The translations under genes and the position numbers were made by a program. A stretch of DNA of 64,000 bases from Streptomyces mangrovisoli (lineage in GTDB: Bacteria > Actinomycetota > Actinomycetes > Streptomycetales > Streptomycetaceae), in the NCBI RefSeq assembly GCF_000974985.2, contig NZ_LAVA02000058.1:147733-211732 (forward strand), written 5' to 3'. The notes beneath the pieces are model-generated. The model made no database searches. It was not told where the DNA came from and saw only the letters and a list, made by a program, of their open reading frames with translations. This document shows positions 39,743 to 48,914 of the stretch, piece by piece (the first letter of the stretch is position 1; every line of letters begins with the position of its first letter).

Positions 39743-41066
39743 CACGGCAGCCGCTCCCTACGACACGGACACGCCCCGGTCGGCCGCACCCGCCCGGGCG
39801 CGGCCGCGGGCCACCGCGAACAGCGACACCGCGGCGACCGCGCAGGACAGGGCGCCTACACCGACCGCCCAGCGGGGCGAGACATGTTCCCCGATGGCGC
39901 CGACGACGGGACCGCCGATCGGCGTGGTCCCGGCGAAGCCGACGGACCACAGCGCCATGACCCGGCCCCGGTAGCGGGCCTCGCTGGACATCTGCAGGGT
40001 GGCGTTGCTGATCGCCATGAAGGCCGAACTGCCGACGCCGACCAGGACCAGGGCCGCCACCGCGACCGGCAGCGTCGGACTCAGCGCGAGCGCCGTGACG
40101 GCACCGCCGTACAGGACGGACGCCCAGGCGATCGGGGCCGTGCCCACGCTCTCGCGCCGGGCCACGACGAAGCCGCCGACGACGGCGCCGACGCCCATCG
40201 CGGACGTCATCCAGCCGTAGGTGCCGCCGTCGCCGTGGAACGTCGTGCGCGCCAGCAGCGGCAGGGTGATCGGGAACTCCGCGGCGAAGGTGCCCACCAG
40301 GAACACCATCGACAGCGGCCAGAGCAGGTCCTTGTGGTCGCGGACGTAGCCGAACCCCTCGCGCAACTCCCGTACGGCCGGGGCCCGGTCGGCGCGGACC
40401 GCGCCGGCAGGCAGGGTCCACAGGGCGACGATGATGCCGGTGAACGACACGGCGTTCAGCAGGAAGCACCAGCCGATGCCCACGGCGACGATGAGGACGC
40501 CGGCGATCGCCGGGCCGACCGCGCGGGCCGCGTTGATCAGTACGCCGTTGAGGGACACGGCGTTGCGGATCAGCCGGGGTCCGGTCAGCTCGATCAGGTA
40601 CGACTGACGCACCGGGTTGTCGACGGCCTGCGCGATGCCCAGGACCAGTGCGCAGCCCAGGATCGCGGGGATGCCGACCCGTCCGGTGACGGTGAGCGTG
40701 CCGAGGACGAGGGCCGCTGCCGCCATCGCCGACTGGGTGAGCAGCATCAAGGTTCGCTTGGGGAAGCGGTCCGCCAGCAGACCGCCCCAGGGCGCGAGCA
40801 GCAGCCCCGGCAGGAACTGCACGGCGGTGAGCCAGCCGAGGGCGGTGCCGGAGTGTGTCAGCTCGACGATGAGCCAGCCCTGGCCGACGGACTGCATCCA
40901 CGATCCGGGGAGGCTGATGGCCTGGCCGATGAAGAATCTGCGGAACGGTCCGGCCCGCAGGGCCGCCAGCGTCCGATGGTTGCCCGAAAGGGCCTTGCTC
41001 GCCTGTCCGTCGGGGCGCGCGCCGGTGGCCGCGGATTCGCGGTCACCGGCGCGCGCCGCCCCGGAC

Positions 41067-42141
<1,075 letters not shown>

Positions 42142-42152
<11 letters not shown>

Positions 42153-43200
42153 CGTGCTCACCTCCCCGGGCGCCGACCGCGGCGGGGGCCGGCACCGGGT
42201 CGGCGCACGCCACGTGGTGGCCCGCGGCGACGGGCGTCATGTCCGGTCCCAACTCGTGGCAGGGGCCGTGGAAGTGGTCGCACCGGGCCGCGAACCGGCA
42301 ACCGGCGGGCGGTTTCACCGGGTTGGGCAGGGTGCCGGGGATCAGCCGGAAGGGGCTGTGGCGTTCGTGCGTGATGGTCGGCGTGGCGGCGAGGAGAGCT
42401 GCGGTGTACCGGTGCCGGGGTGACTCGAACACCTGCCGGGTGGAGCCGGTCTCGGCGAGGCGGCCGGCGTACATCACCGCGGTGCGGTCGGTGCGGCCGG
42501 CCACCAGGGGCAGGTTGTGACTGATGAGGATCATCGACATGTTCCGCTCCCGCTGCACGCGGCGGAGCAGGTCGAGGATCTGCCGCTGGATGGTGACGTC
42601 GAGCGCGGTGGTGGGCTCGTCGGCGATCAGCAGGTCGGGCTCGCAGGCGAGCGCCGCGGCGATCATGACGCGCTGGCACATGCCGCCCGACATCTCGTGG
42701 GGATAGTTGCGCAGCCGCCGCTCGGGGTCGGACACGCCGACCTCGCGCAGGAGTTGCAGGGCCCGGCCGCGGGCCTCGGACCTGCCGAGGCCGAGGTGTC
42801 TGCGCATGCCCTCGGTGAGCTGCCGCTCCACCGGGACGACCGGGTTGAGCGAGCGGCCCGGGTCCTGGAAGACCATGGAGATCTGCGGCCCCCAGATCTC
42901 GCTCATCTCCTTGCGGGGCAGGCCGATCAGCTCGCGCCCCTTGAACAGGACGGAGCCGGTGCGGTCGGACCGCCGCGGCATCAGTCCCATGATCGCCCGG
43001 GACATGACCGACTTGCCCGAGCCCGACTCGCCGACCAGCCCCATGGCCTCGCCGTGCCCGACTTCGAAGGACACGTCGTCGACGGCCTTGACCACCCCGT
43101 GCCGTGAACTCAAATAGGCGCGGAGATGCGTGACGTGAAGGAGTGGTTCTGGTTTCACGGCTCTCGGGTCCTTCTGCTCACTGCTCGACTGTTCGGTCAA
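42142..43200 (-). CDS. Peptide-type ABC transporter ATPase (DppD/OppD-like)
   Basis: A 352-residue ATPase with Walker A GESGSGKSV, Q-loop MVFQDPGRSLNP and Walker B LLIADEPTTALDV, followed by the C-terminal CRFAARCDHFHGPC cluster. The signature reads EMSGGMCQRVMIA, as is usual for this subunit. The start is a TTG at 43200 with AGGAG six bases upstream, inside the end of the permease gene. The two ATPases would form the heterodimer of the importer. Confidence 0.94.
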
Positions 43201-44086
43201 AGCGGCTCCTGAGGTGGTCTCCGATCTGGTTGAGAGCGAAGACGGTGAAGAAGATCGCCAGCGCCGGCACGAAGACCAGCATCGGCTGGTCCGCGATCGA
43301 GTCCTTGGCCGCGCTGACCATCCCGCCCCACGAGGGGCGCGGCGGCGGGATGCCCAGGCCGAGGAAGCTCAACGACCCTTCGGCGACGACGATGTGCGAC
43401 AGCACGATGGGCATGTACGAGGCCAGCGGCGGCAGGACGTTCGGCAGGATCTCGCGGAAAAGGATCCGGAACGGGTTCGCGCCGAGCCCCTTCGCGGCCC
43501 GTACGAACTCCCGCGCCGACCACGACAGGGTGTGGGCGCGGGCCAGGCGGACGAACTGCGGCACGCCCATGACACCCATACCGAGGATCAGGGTCTTCAC
43601 GCTCGGGCTGAAGATCGACGCGAGCGCCAGCAGCAGCACGAGACCGGGGAAGGCGAGCATGACGTCGGAGACCAGGACCACGACGCTGTCGATCCAACGG
43701 CCGAAGTAGCCCGCCAGCAGCCCGAGTACGGTGCCGACGACGAAGGCGATCAGGCAGGCCGCGGCGCCGACGACGAGCGAGACGCGGGCGCCGTAGACGA
43801 CACGCGAGAGCATCGAACGGCCGAGGCCGTCGGTGCCGAGCAGCGTCGAGAACGAACCGAGGTCGGGGGCGGTGTGCGGGGCCCCGATCGGGATCGCGTA
43901 CGACGCCAGCGGAAGGACCGGCGCGAGCACGGCGAGGGCGACGATCAGCACAAGCCATCCCTGACTGAGCCGGACCAGCGCCGACGTGCCCCTGCGGTCC
44001 AGGGTGACACGGGGCAGCCGGCCGGGCGCGACGGGCGGCCTCGGCTGCCCGGTGGCGCGCTCGGCCGCGGTGTCGGTGGTGGTCAT
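43178..44086 (-). CDS. Peptide-type ABC transporter permease (DppC-like)
   Basis: A 302-residue permease with an N-terminal membrane segment (GWLVLIVALAVLAPVLPLASYAI). The DppC-type extracellular motif LLGTDGLGRSMLSRVVYGARVSL is followed by five helices. The ATPase-coupling EAA loop is EFVRAAKGLGANPFRILFREILPNV. Start ATG at 44086 overlaps the end of the upstream permease by four bases. Confidence 0.94.
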   Translation of the reverse strand: MTTTDTAAERATGQPRPPVAPGRLPRVTLDRRGTSALVRLSQGWLVLIVALAVLAPVLPLASYAIPIGAPHTAPDLGSFSTLLGTDGLGRSMLSRVVYGARVSLVVGAAACLIAFVVGTVLGLLAGYFGRWIDSVVVLVSDVMLAFPGLVLLLALASIFSPSVKTLILGMGVMGVPQFVRLARAHTLSWSAREFVRAAKGLGANPFRILFREILPNVLPPLASYMPIVLSHIVVAEGSLSFLGLGIPPPRPSWGGMVSAAKDSIADQPMLVFVPALAIFFTVFALNQIGDHLRSRFDRTVEQ

Positions 44087-45051
44087 GCGGCCGCCACCCG
44101 CCTCACCCGGGGGTCGACGACGCCGTAGCCGATGTCGGCGAGCGTGTTGACCGCGACGCACACGATGCCGGTGAAGGCCACCATGCCCTGCACCATGACC
44201 ACGTCCCGGCTGCCGATCGAGGTGATCAGCAGCTGGCCGAGGCCGGGCAGCGAGAACAGCGTCTCGGCCACGGCCGTGGCGCCGACCAGCCGGCCGATGC
44301 TCAGGCCCACCATGGTCACCAGGGAAAGCGACGAGGGCCGAAACGCGTGCCGGAACATGACGTAGGCCCTGCTCATGCCGCGGGCGCGCGCCGCGCCGAT
44401 GAAGTCCTCGCCCAGGGTGCCGATCAGGTCGGTGCGCAGCAGCCGGTGGAACGCGGCGATCTCCACCAGGGCGATGGACAGGGACGGCATGATCGCCGCC
44501 CGGAGGTTCTCACCGAACCCGGCGCCGATGGGCGTCCACCCCATCACGGGGAACCAGCCGAGCCTGACCGACAGGAAGTAGATGAGCACCGGCCCCGCGA
44601 TGAACGCGGGGACCGACAGGAACACCGAGGACACCGCGGTCAGCGCCCGGTCGAGCGGGCTGCCCGGCCAGGAGGCGCACGCCACCGCGAAGACCACCGC
44701 GAGGACGAGCGCCATCAGCACGGCCAGCACGGTGAGTTCGAGGGTGACGGGCAGCCGCTCGGCGATCGCGGTCGTCACCGACTGGTGGGTGAGCGGCGAG
44801 GTGCCGAGGTCGCCGCGCAGCGCGTGCGAGAGCCACTGCGTGTACTGCTCGAACACCGGCTTGTCCACGCCGAGTTCCTTGTTGAGCGCGGCGACGTTGG
44901 CCTTGGTCGCGTTCTGGCCGAGGATCACCTCGGCGACCGAACCGGGGGCGCTCGCCATGAGAACGACGATGGCCAGCGTGACCAGCAGCATCACGAGGAC
45001 GCCGCGGCCGGTCTTGCGTACGACGGCCAGAGCCGTCCGATTGCGTTTCAC
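44083..45051 (-). CDS. Peptide-type ABC transporter permease (DppB-like)
   Basis: A 322-residue permease: N-terminal helix (GRGVLVMLLVTLAIVVLMASA), the DppB-type substrate loop (LGVDKPVFEQYTQWLSHALRGDLGTS) and six helices. The EAA loop is DFIGAARARGMSRAYVMFRHAFRPS. The GTG at 45051 is chosen on eight-base spacing from GGAG; another GTG lies at 45060. It follows the binding protein after about 13 bases. Confidence 0.93.
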   Translation of the reverse strand: MKRNRTALAVVRKTGRGVLVMLLVTLAIVVLMASAPGSVAEVILGQNATKANVAALNKELGVDKPVFEQYTQWLSHALRGDLGTSPLTHQSVTTAIAERLPVTLELTVLAVLMALVLAVVFAVACASWPGSPLDRALTAVSSVFLSVPAFIAGPVLIYFLSVRLGWFPVMGWTPIGAGFGENLRAAIMPSLSIALVEIAAFHRLLRTDLIGTLGEDFIGAARARGMSRAYVMFRHAFRPSSLSLVTMVGLSIGRLVGATAVAETLFSLPGLGQLLITSIGSRDVVMVQGMVAFTGIVCVAVNTLADIGYGVVDPRVRRVAAA

Positions 45052-45064
45052 CGTGCGCACTCCG

Positions 45065-46621
45065 TCACTTGGCAAGCCACAAGTCCGCCGGAAGCGGAGA
45101 GCCGGATCCGTCGAGCACCACTCCGCCGACCTTCTTCGTCACCGTGGCCTGGGCCGTGCGGGCGACCAGGATCGCCGGGTCGAGCGCGGCGAGCCGCTCG
45201 GAGACCGTCCGGTAGGCGGCGGCCCGCTCCTCGTCGGTCGTGGCCGAACTGCCCTTGGCCAGCGCCGCGTCGAGCTGCGGGTCGGCGATCCCGGTGGCGT
45301 TGCGGGGCGACTTGCCGGAGAAGGCGGAGGACAGGGCCGGCTCCGGGTCGAGGAAGAACGCGGTGGACAGCAGCATGTCGTACTGCTTCTGCCCGAAGAC
45401 CTTCCCGGACTCCGACCAGTCGACCGTCTGAATCTTGACGGTGACGTTGTCGTACGCGCTCAACTGCGCCTGTACGGCCTCGGCCAGGGCCTTGTCGGTG
45501 GGGAAGGCGGTGAAGGTGAAGGAGACCGGCTTGCCGTCGGCGGCGAGTTCGTCGAACAGCTTCTGCGCGGCCTGCTTGTTGTACGTGTGCAGGGCGACGT
45601 CGTTGTAGTACGGACTGGCCTTCGGGAAGAGGCCGCTCGCCGTCTCGGCCTTTCCTTCGTACACGGCCGCGTTGAGCGCGTCGGTGTCGATCGCCTCGCT
45701 GACCGCCTGGCGTGCCTTCACGTCCTTGAAGGGTGCGCGCAGGGTGTTGAGGGTCAGGAAGCGGCCGCCGCCGGACGGCACCGTCTCGACGGTCAGGCCG
45801 GCCGCCTTGGCCTTGGCCACGGCCTCCCAGTCGGTCTCCACGCCGAGGTCGGCGCCGCCGCTGGTCAGCGAGTTGACCCGCTGCTGGGGGTCGGTGGACG
45901 TGGTCAGCGTGATGCCGTCGAGGTAGGGCTTCGGGGCGTCGTAGTAGGAGGTGTTCTTCACCAGGTCGAGCGCGCCGCCGCGGGTCCAGCTCTTGAGGGT
46001 GAAGGGCCCGGCGCCCACGGGGTGGGCGTCGAAGGAGCTCTCGCCCTTCTTCAACGCGGCCGGGGACGCTATCCAGTTCATGGCGCTCAGCACGACCTGC
46101 TCGCCGTACAGAGGCGTCGCCATCGTGAGCGTCACCTCCAGGGTGGTCGCGTCGACGACCTTCGTCGACTTCACCACCGAGGCGTACGGCTGCGAGTCCG
46201 AGCCGAGCTTGGGGTCCTTCAGCCGGTCCCAGTTGTACTTCACCGCGGCCGCGTCCAGAGCGGTGCCGTCGGAGAACTTCAGGCCGTCCTTCAGCTTGAG
46301 CGTGAAGGTCTTGCCGCCGTCCTTGGTGGAGAAGTCCGTGGCCATCCGGTACTGGAGGGCGCCGGTCTTCTCGTCGCTGACCATGAGGTTGCCGTAGAGC
46401 GCGTTGCCCAACAGGGCGGTGCCCTGGAGGGTGTTCTGGAGGAGGGCGGGGTCGAGGTTGCGCGGTTCGCTGATCTCGACGGCCCGCAGGGTGCCGCCCG
46501 CGACGGGGCTGCCCGACGCCGCGGACCCGTCGGAGCCGGCGGTGCTCTCGGACTCGCAGGCCGCGAGCAGCAGCGCGGCACAGCAGCCGGCGACAGCGGT
46601 GAGAACTCTGTTCCGAACCAT
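45065..46621 (-). CDS. Peptide/nickel-type ABC transporter substrate-binding lipoprotein
   Basis: A 518-residue extracellular binding protein of family 5 (SBP_bac_5). The lipobox is LLLAAC (Cys22). Family marks are GGTLRAVEISEPRNLDPALLQ, the conserved KDGLKFSDGTALDAAAVKYNWDRLKDP and HPVGAGPFTLKSW. It is the first gene of the operon (binding protein, two permeases, two ATPases, MFS). AGAGG lies six bases before the ATG. Family members carry peptides, nickel, opines or glycosides, so the ligand is open. Confidence 0.94.
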   Translation of the reverse strand: MVRNRVLTAVAGCCAALLLAACESESTAGSDGSAASGSPVAGGTLRAVEISEPRNLDPALLQNTLQGTALLGNALYGNLMVSDEKTGALQYRMATDFSTKDGGKTFTLKLKDGLKFSDGTALDAAAVKYNWDRLKDPKLGSDSQPYASVVKSTKVVDATTLEVTLTMATPLYGEQVVLSAMNWIASPAALKKGESSFDAHPVGAGPFTLKSWTRGGALDLVKNTSYYDAPKPYLDGITLTTSTDPQQRVNSLTSGGADLGVETDWEAVAKAKAAGLTVETVPSGGGRFLTLNTLRAPFKDVKARQAVSEAIDTDALNAAVYEGKAETASGLFPKASPYYNDVALHTYNKQAAQKLFDELAADGKPVSFTFTAFPTDKALAEAVQAQLSAYDNVTVKIQTVDWSESGKVFGQKQYDMLLSTAFFLDPEPALSSAFSGKSPRNATGIADPQLDAALAKGSSATTDEERAAAYRTVSERLAALDPAILVARTAQATVTKKVGGVVLDGSGSPLPADLWLAK

Positions 46622-46875
46622 GTCGTACCTCTCGAAAAACGGGATGTCTGAACGTGGGCACAAGGTCGCCTTCGCCCGTGGGGAGGCCGGCGCACGGTGG
46701 GATGGACGGCACGCCGACGTACGGCGCCACGGCAGTCCTCCGGCCCCGCCTGCAGTGCGGGGTGGAGGGGCGCCGACGTGAATCAGCGGTGACGCCGGAA
46801 ACAGTGACAACCGCGCTCAAGGGATGTCCAGGGTGGTGACAAACCTTCGACGACCTGCTGCCGAAACCTTAGGTT

Positions 46876-46890
46876 CTATGTCACGATAGG
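46876..46890. promoter_or_regulatory. CTATGTCACGATAGG operator-like dyad
   Basis: CTAT-GTCACG-ATAG dyad about 255 bases upstream of the binding-protein start. Its minus strand reads TATCGTGAC, the same nine bases as the first box of the site at 35491. Confidence 0.55.
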
Positions 46891-47078
46891 TTTGCGACTG
46901 AGTCACTAGCAAGGGTCGTGATCGAGGAAATTCGCGGCCGGTGACGGGCGCGTCCAAGAGGTCGCCGGGCAGCCGTCGATCATCGAGCCTTGGCGTCTCA
47001 ACTGGGATTTTGAACCTGGCGCCGGGCGCCTGGTCAGGCTGCCCGCACACGCCGACCGCGGGCACTTGACGTAGCCTT

Positions 47079-47112
47079 AGTGATCGATAACGATAGTTGT
47101 CGATAGATCACT
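47079..47112. promoter_or_regulatory. 34-bp dyad with three TATCG boxes
   Basis: Outer arms AGTGATC/GATCACT enclose three CGATA words (47085, 47091, 47101). Read on the minus strand this is TATCG-N5-TATCG-T-TATCG, exactly the architecture of the site before the VOC operon. It is the most symmetric member of the family. Confidence 0.65.
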
Positions 47113-47301
47113 GATAGTCGATGGCGACTCGGTGCCGCACGACGGTTCGGGCCGTCCGCGCAGGGGCCGCACGCCATCCTCGGGACAGGGAGCCGAGATG
47201 ACCGCGAGCACCGGACCCCGAGGGCGAGTTCGAGGCACCGGCAACGACGGACGGCGGCTCCGGGGTGGAGCCGCCGTCGGGGGCGGGGACACGAGGGGCG
47301 G

Positions 47302-47991
47302 TCAGCCGGCCGCCACCGGCTCCTCCCCCGCACCCTCGCGGGTCAGCCGTGCCGCGTACTCCTCGTTCTCCTCGCCCAGTTCCGCCGCACGCTCCGCGCT
47401 GATCACCAGCCGGCCGAGCACCGCCGGGACCGCCACCGCGGGCAGCAGATGCCGGAACAGGGCCGCGATCCGCTCCTCCAGGTCACGCCGTTCCACCAGG
47501 ATGTGCGAGTAGATCTGCACACCCGTCCACGCCCCCGAGAACAGCCAGGCGCTCTCCGCGCAGTCCACGCCCGGGAGCAACTCCCCCTGCTCCTGGGCCT
47601 CGCGCAGCAGCTTCTCGGTCGTGTCGATCCACGCGGTCACCAGGTGCGTGCCGAACTGCGCCCGCATCCCGTGCTCCAGCGACAGCTTCGCCGCCGCACT
47701 CACCACCGGATGCCGACGCATCCGATACGCCGTCAGCAACCCGAGATCCACCAGCTCCTGCAGCTTGCACACCCTCGACGGCAGGAGCAGGACGGCGAGT
47801 TGCTCGTTCAGCACGCCCTCGGCCAGCGCCTGCTTCGACGGGAAGTGGAAGTACAGCGCGCCCTTGGTCACCCCCGACCGCGCGAGGATCTCCCCGATCG
47901 TCGCCGCCTCGTACCCGCGCTCGTCGAACACCGACGCCGCGGCTTCGACGATCACACGCCGGGTCCGAATCGCACGTTCTTGCTGAGCCAC
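47302..47991 (-). CDS. TetR-family gamma-butyrolactone receptor-like regulator (ArpA/ScbR type)
   Basis: A 229-residue TetR repressor. The N-terminal helix-turn-helix (RTRRVIVEAAASVFDERGYEAATIGEILARSGVTKGALYFHFPSKQALAEGVL) is the ArpA/ScbR form. The ligand domain contains the group's LQELVDLGLLTAYRM, HPVVSAAAKLSLEHG and SGAWTGVQIYSHILVERRDL blocks, including the conserved Trp. Such proteins release DNA on binding a butyrolactone or related signal. No afsA-type synthase lies in the window, so it may be an orphan or pseudo-receptor. The GTG start has GAGGTGG upstream, and an ARE-like sequence lies 45-75 bases before it. Confidence 0.88.
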   Translation of the reverse strand: MAQQERAIRTRRVIVEAAASVFDERGYEAATIGEILARSGVTKGALYFHFPSKQALAEGVLNEQLAVLLLPSRVCKLQELVDLGLLTAYRMRRHPVVSAAAKLSLEHGMRAQFGTHLVTAWIDTTEKLLREAQEQGELLPGVDCAESAWLFSGAWTGVQIYSHILVERRDLEERIAALFRHLLPAVAVPAVLGRLVISAERAAELGEENEEYAARLTREGAGEEPVAAG

Positions 47992-48352
47992 CTACCCCAC
48001 CTCCGCAGTCACCACCGGACAGCCACACACCCCCACCAAACCAAACCAGCTAGTCCGTATATTCACAAGCCCGGATCGCCGGAACCGCACTCGAACCCCC
48101 CTCGGAGCGCCCTCGAACCCCGGGCCGAACCGTACCGCCGACGTCCGGTTTCACGCCGTCCCGCTCCGCACCAGACTGGAAGGAACGATTCGGCAGAACC
48201 CCCGCGACCCCAGGCGTCACAGGAAACACGCAAGCCCCAGGAACACCCGTCCGCGACGGCGGCGCCGTGGCCGGATCTCGCTCGCCGCTGAGGCCGTAGG
48301 ATCGCGGCACCCGATCGAACGGACGCTCGGGACCGGCGAATCGAGCGAGCCC
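47992..48352. other. Divergent intergenic region, receptor / hypothetical
   Basis: 361 bases between the butyrolactone receptor (leftward) and a small gene (rightward). Apart from the ARE-like element at 48038-48064 there is no recognisable structure and no supported gene. Confidence 0.5.
48038..48064 (-). promoter_or_regulatory. ARE-like autoregulatory element
   Basis: On the minus strand ATACGGACTAGCTGG is followed by TTTGGTTT, about 47-74 bases before the receptor's GTG. The ATACGGAC/AAACCAAAC half-sites resemble the AT-flanked imperfect palindromes bound by ArpA-type receptors. The match is approximate. Confidence 0.4.
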
Positions 48353-48850
48353 GTGAGTGACGATGTCCTGTCGGTCATACCGACCGACCCCGAGTGGCAG
48401 CCCGATCGGGCATCGGCCGGCCGGGCCACCGCGCTCGCCGCGCACCTGGCCATGGAACCGGCCACGGACCCGGCTGCCGACGGCACCCAGCTCCTGGACC
48501 TCGACATCGACGTCACCTGGCACGACACGGTCACGTTCGTGGACTGCGGCAGCAACCTGGAGCGGATCGGCTGCCCCCACTGCGGTGCCGTGCTCGACCT
48601 CGACACATGGCACGACCTGCTCGACGCCGCCGGCGACGAGGACGGCGGGTTCCCGACCCTGACGGTGGTCGTGCCCTGTTGCGCCGGCACGACCTCGCTC
48701 GACGCACTGGACTACGACTGGCCCTGCGGTTTCGCCCGCTTCGAGATCGCCCTGTGGAACCCCGAACGCGCATGGCTCGACGACGCCGACCTGGCCGCGG
48801 TGGCCACCGCGCTCGGGCATCCGGTGCGGCAGATCAGGGCACACATCTGA
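48353..48850 (+). CDS. Conserved hypothetical protein with Cys-pair motif
   Basis: A 165-residue acidic soluble protein that I do not recognise by family. It contains a zinc-ribbon-like knuckle (IGCPHCGAVLDLDTWHDLL) and a later VVVPCCAGTTSLDALDYDWPCGFARFEIALWNP, so metal binding is possible. The GTG at 48353 opens the frame. It is convergent with the large LuxR gene 65 bases downstream. Similar proteins appear as stand-alone genes in Streptomyces. Confidence 0.7.
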   Translation: MSDDVLSVIPTDPEWQPDRASAGRATALAAHLAMEPATDPAADGTQLLDLDIDVTWHDTVTFVDCGSNLERIGCPHCGAVLDLDTWHDLLDAAGDEDGGFPTLTVVVPCCAGTTSLDALDYDWPCGFARFEIALWNPERAWLDDADLAAVATALGHPVRQIRAHI

Positions 48851-48914
48851 GGCGGATCACGGCCCACGTCCGAAGGTTTCGGCGATCCGGCCGACCCGCA
48901 GATGCCACGCGTCG

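Larger units (their letters stand above)
46622..47301. promoter_or_regulatory. Long promoter region of the ABC importer operon
   Basis: 680 bases with no supported gene. Two AT-rich operator-like elements stand out, at 46876-46890 and 47079-47112, listed separately. A third AT patch at 47112-47122 (CTGATAGTCGAT) adds further TCGAT/GATA words. Codon statistics in all six frames look non-coding. Confidence 0.6.

Noticed and set aside
38442..40901. An 819-codon minus-strand frame over the binding-protein and MFS genes
   Set aside because: It shadows both genes in the wrong frame and has no domain pattern. The MFS is encoded in another minus-strand frame.
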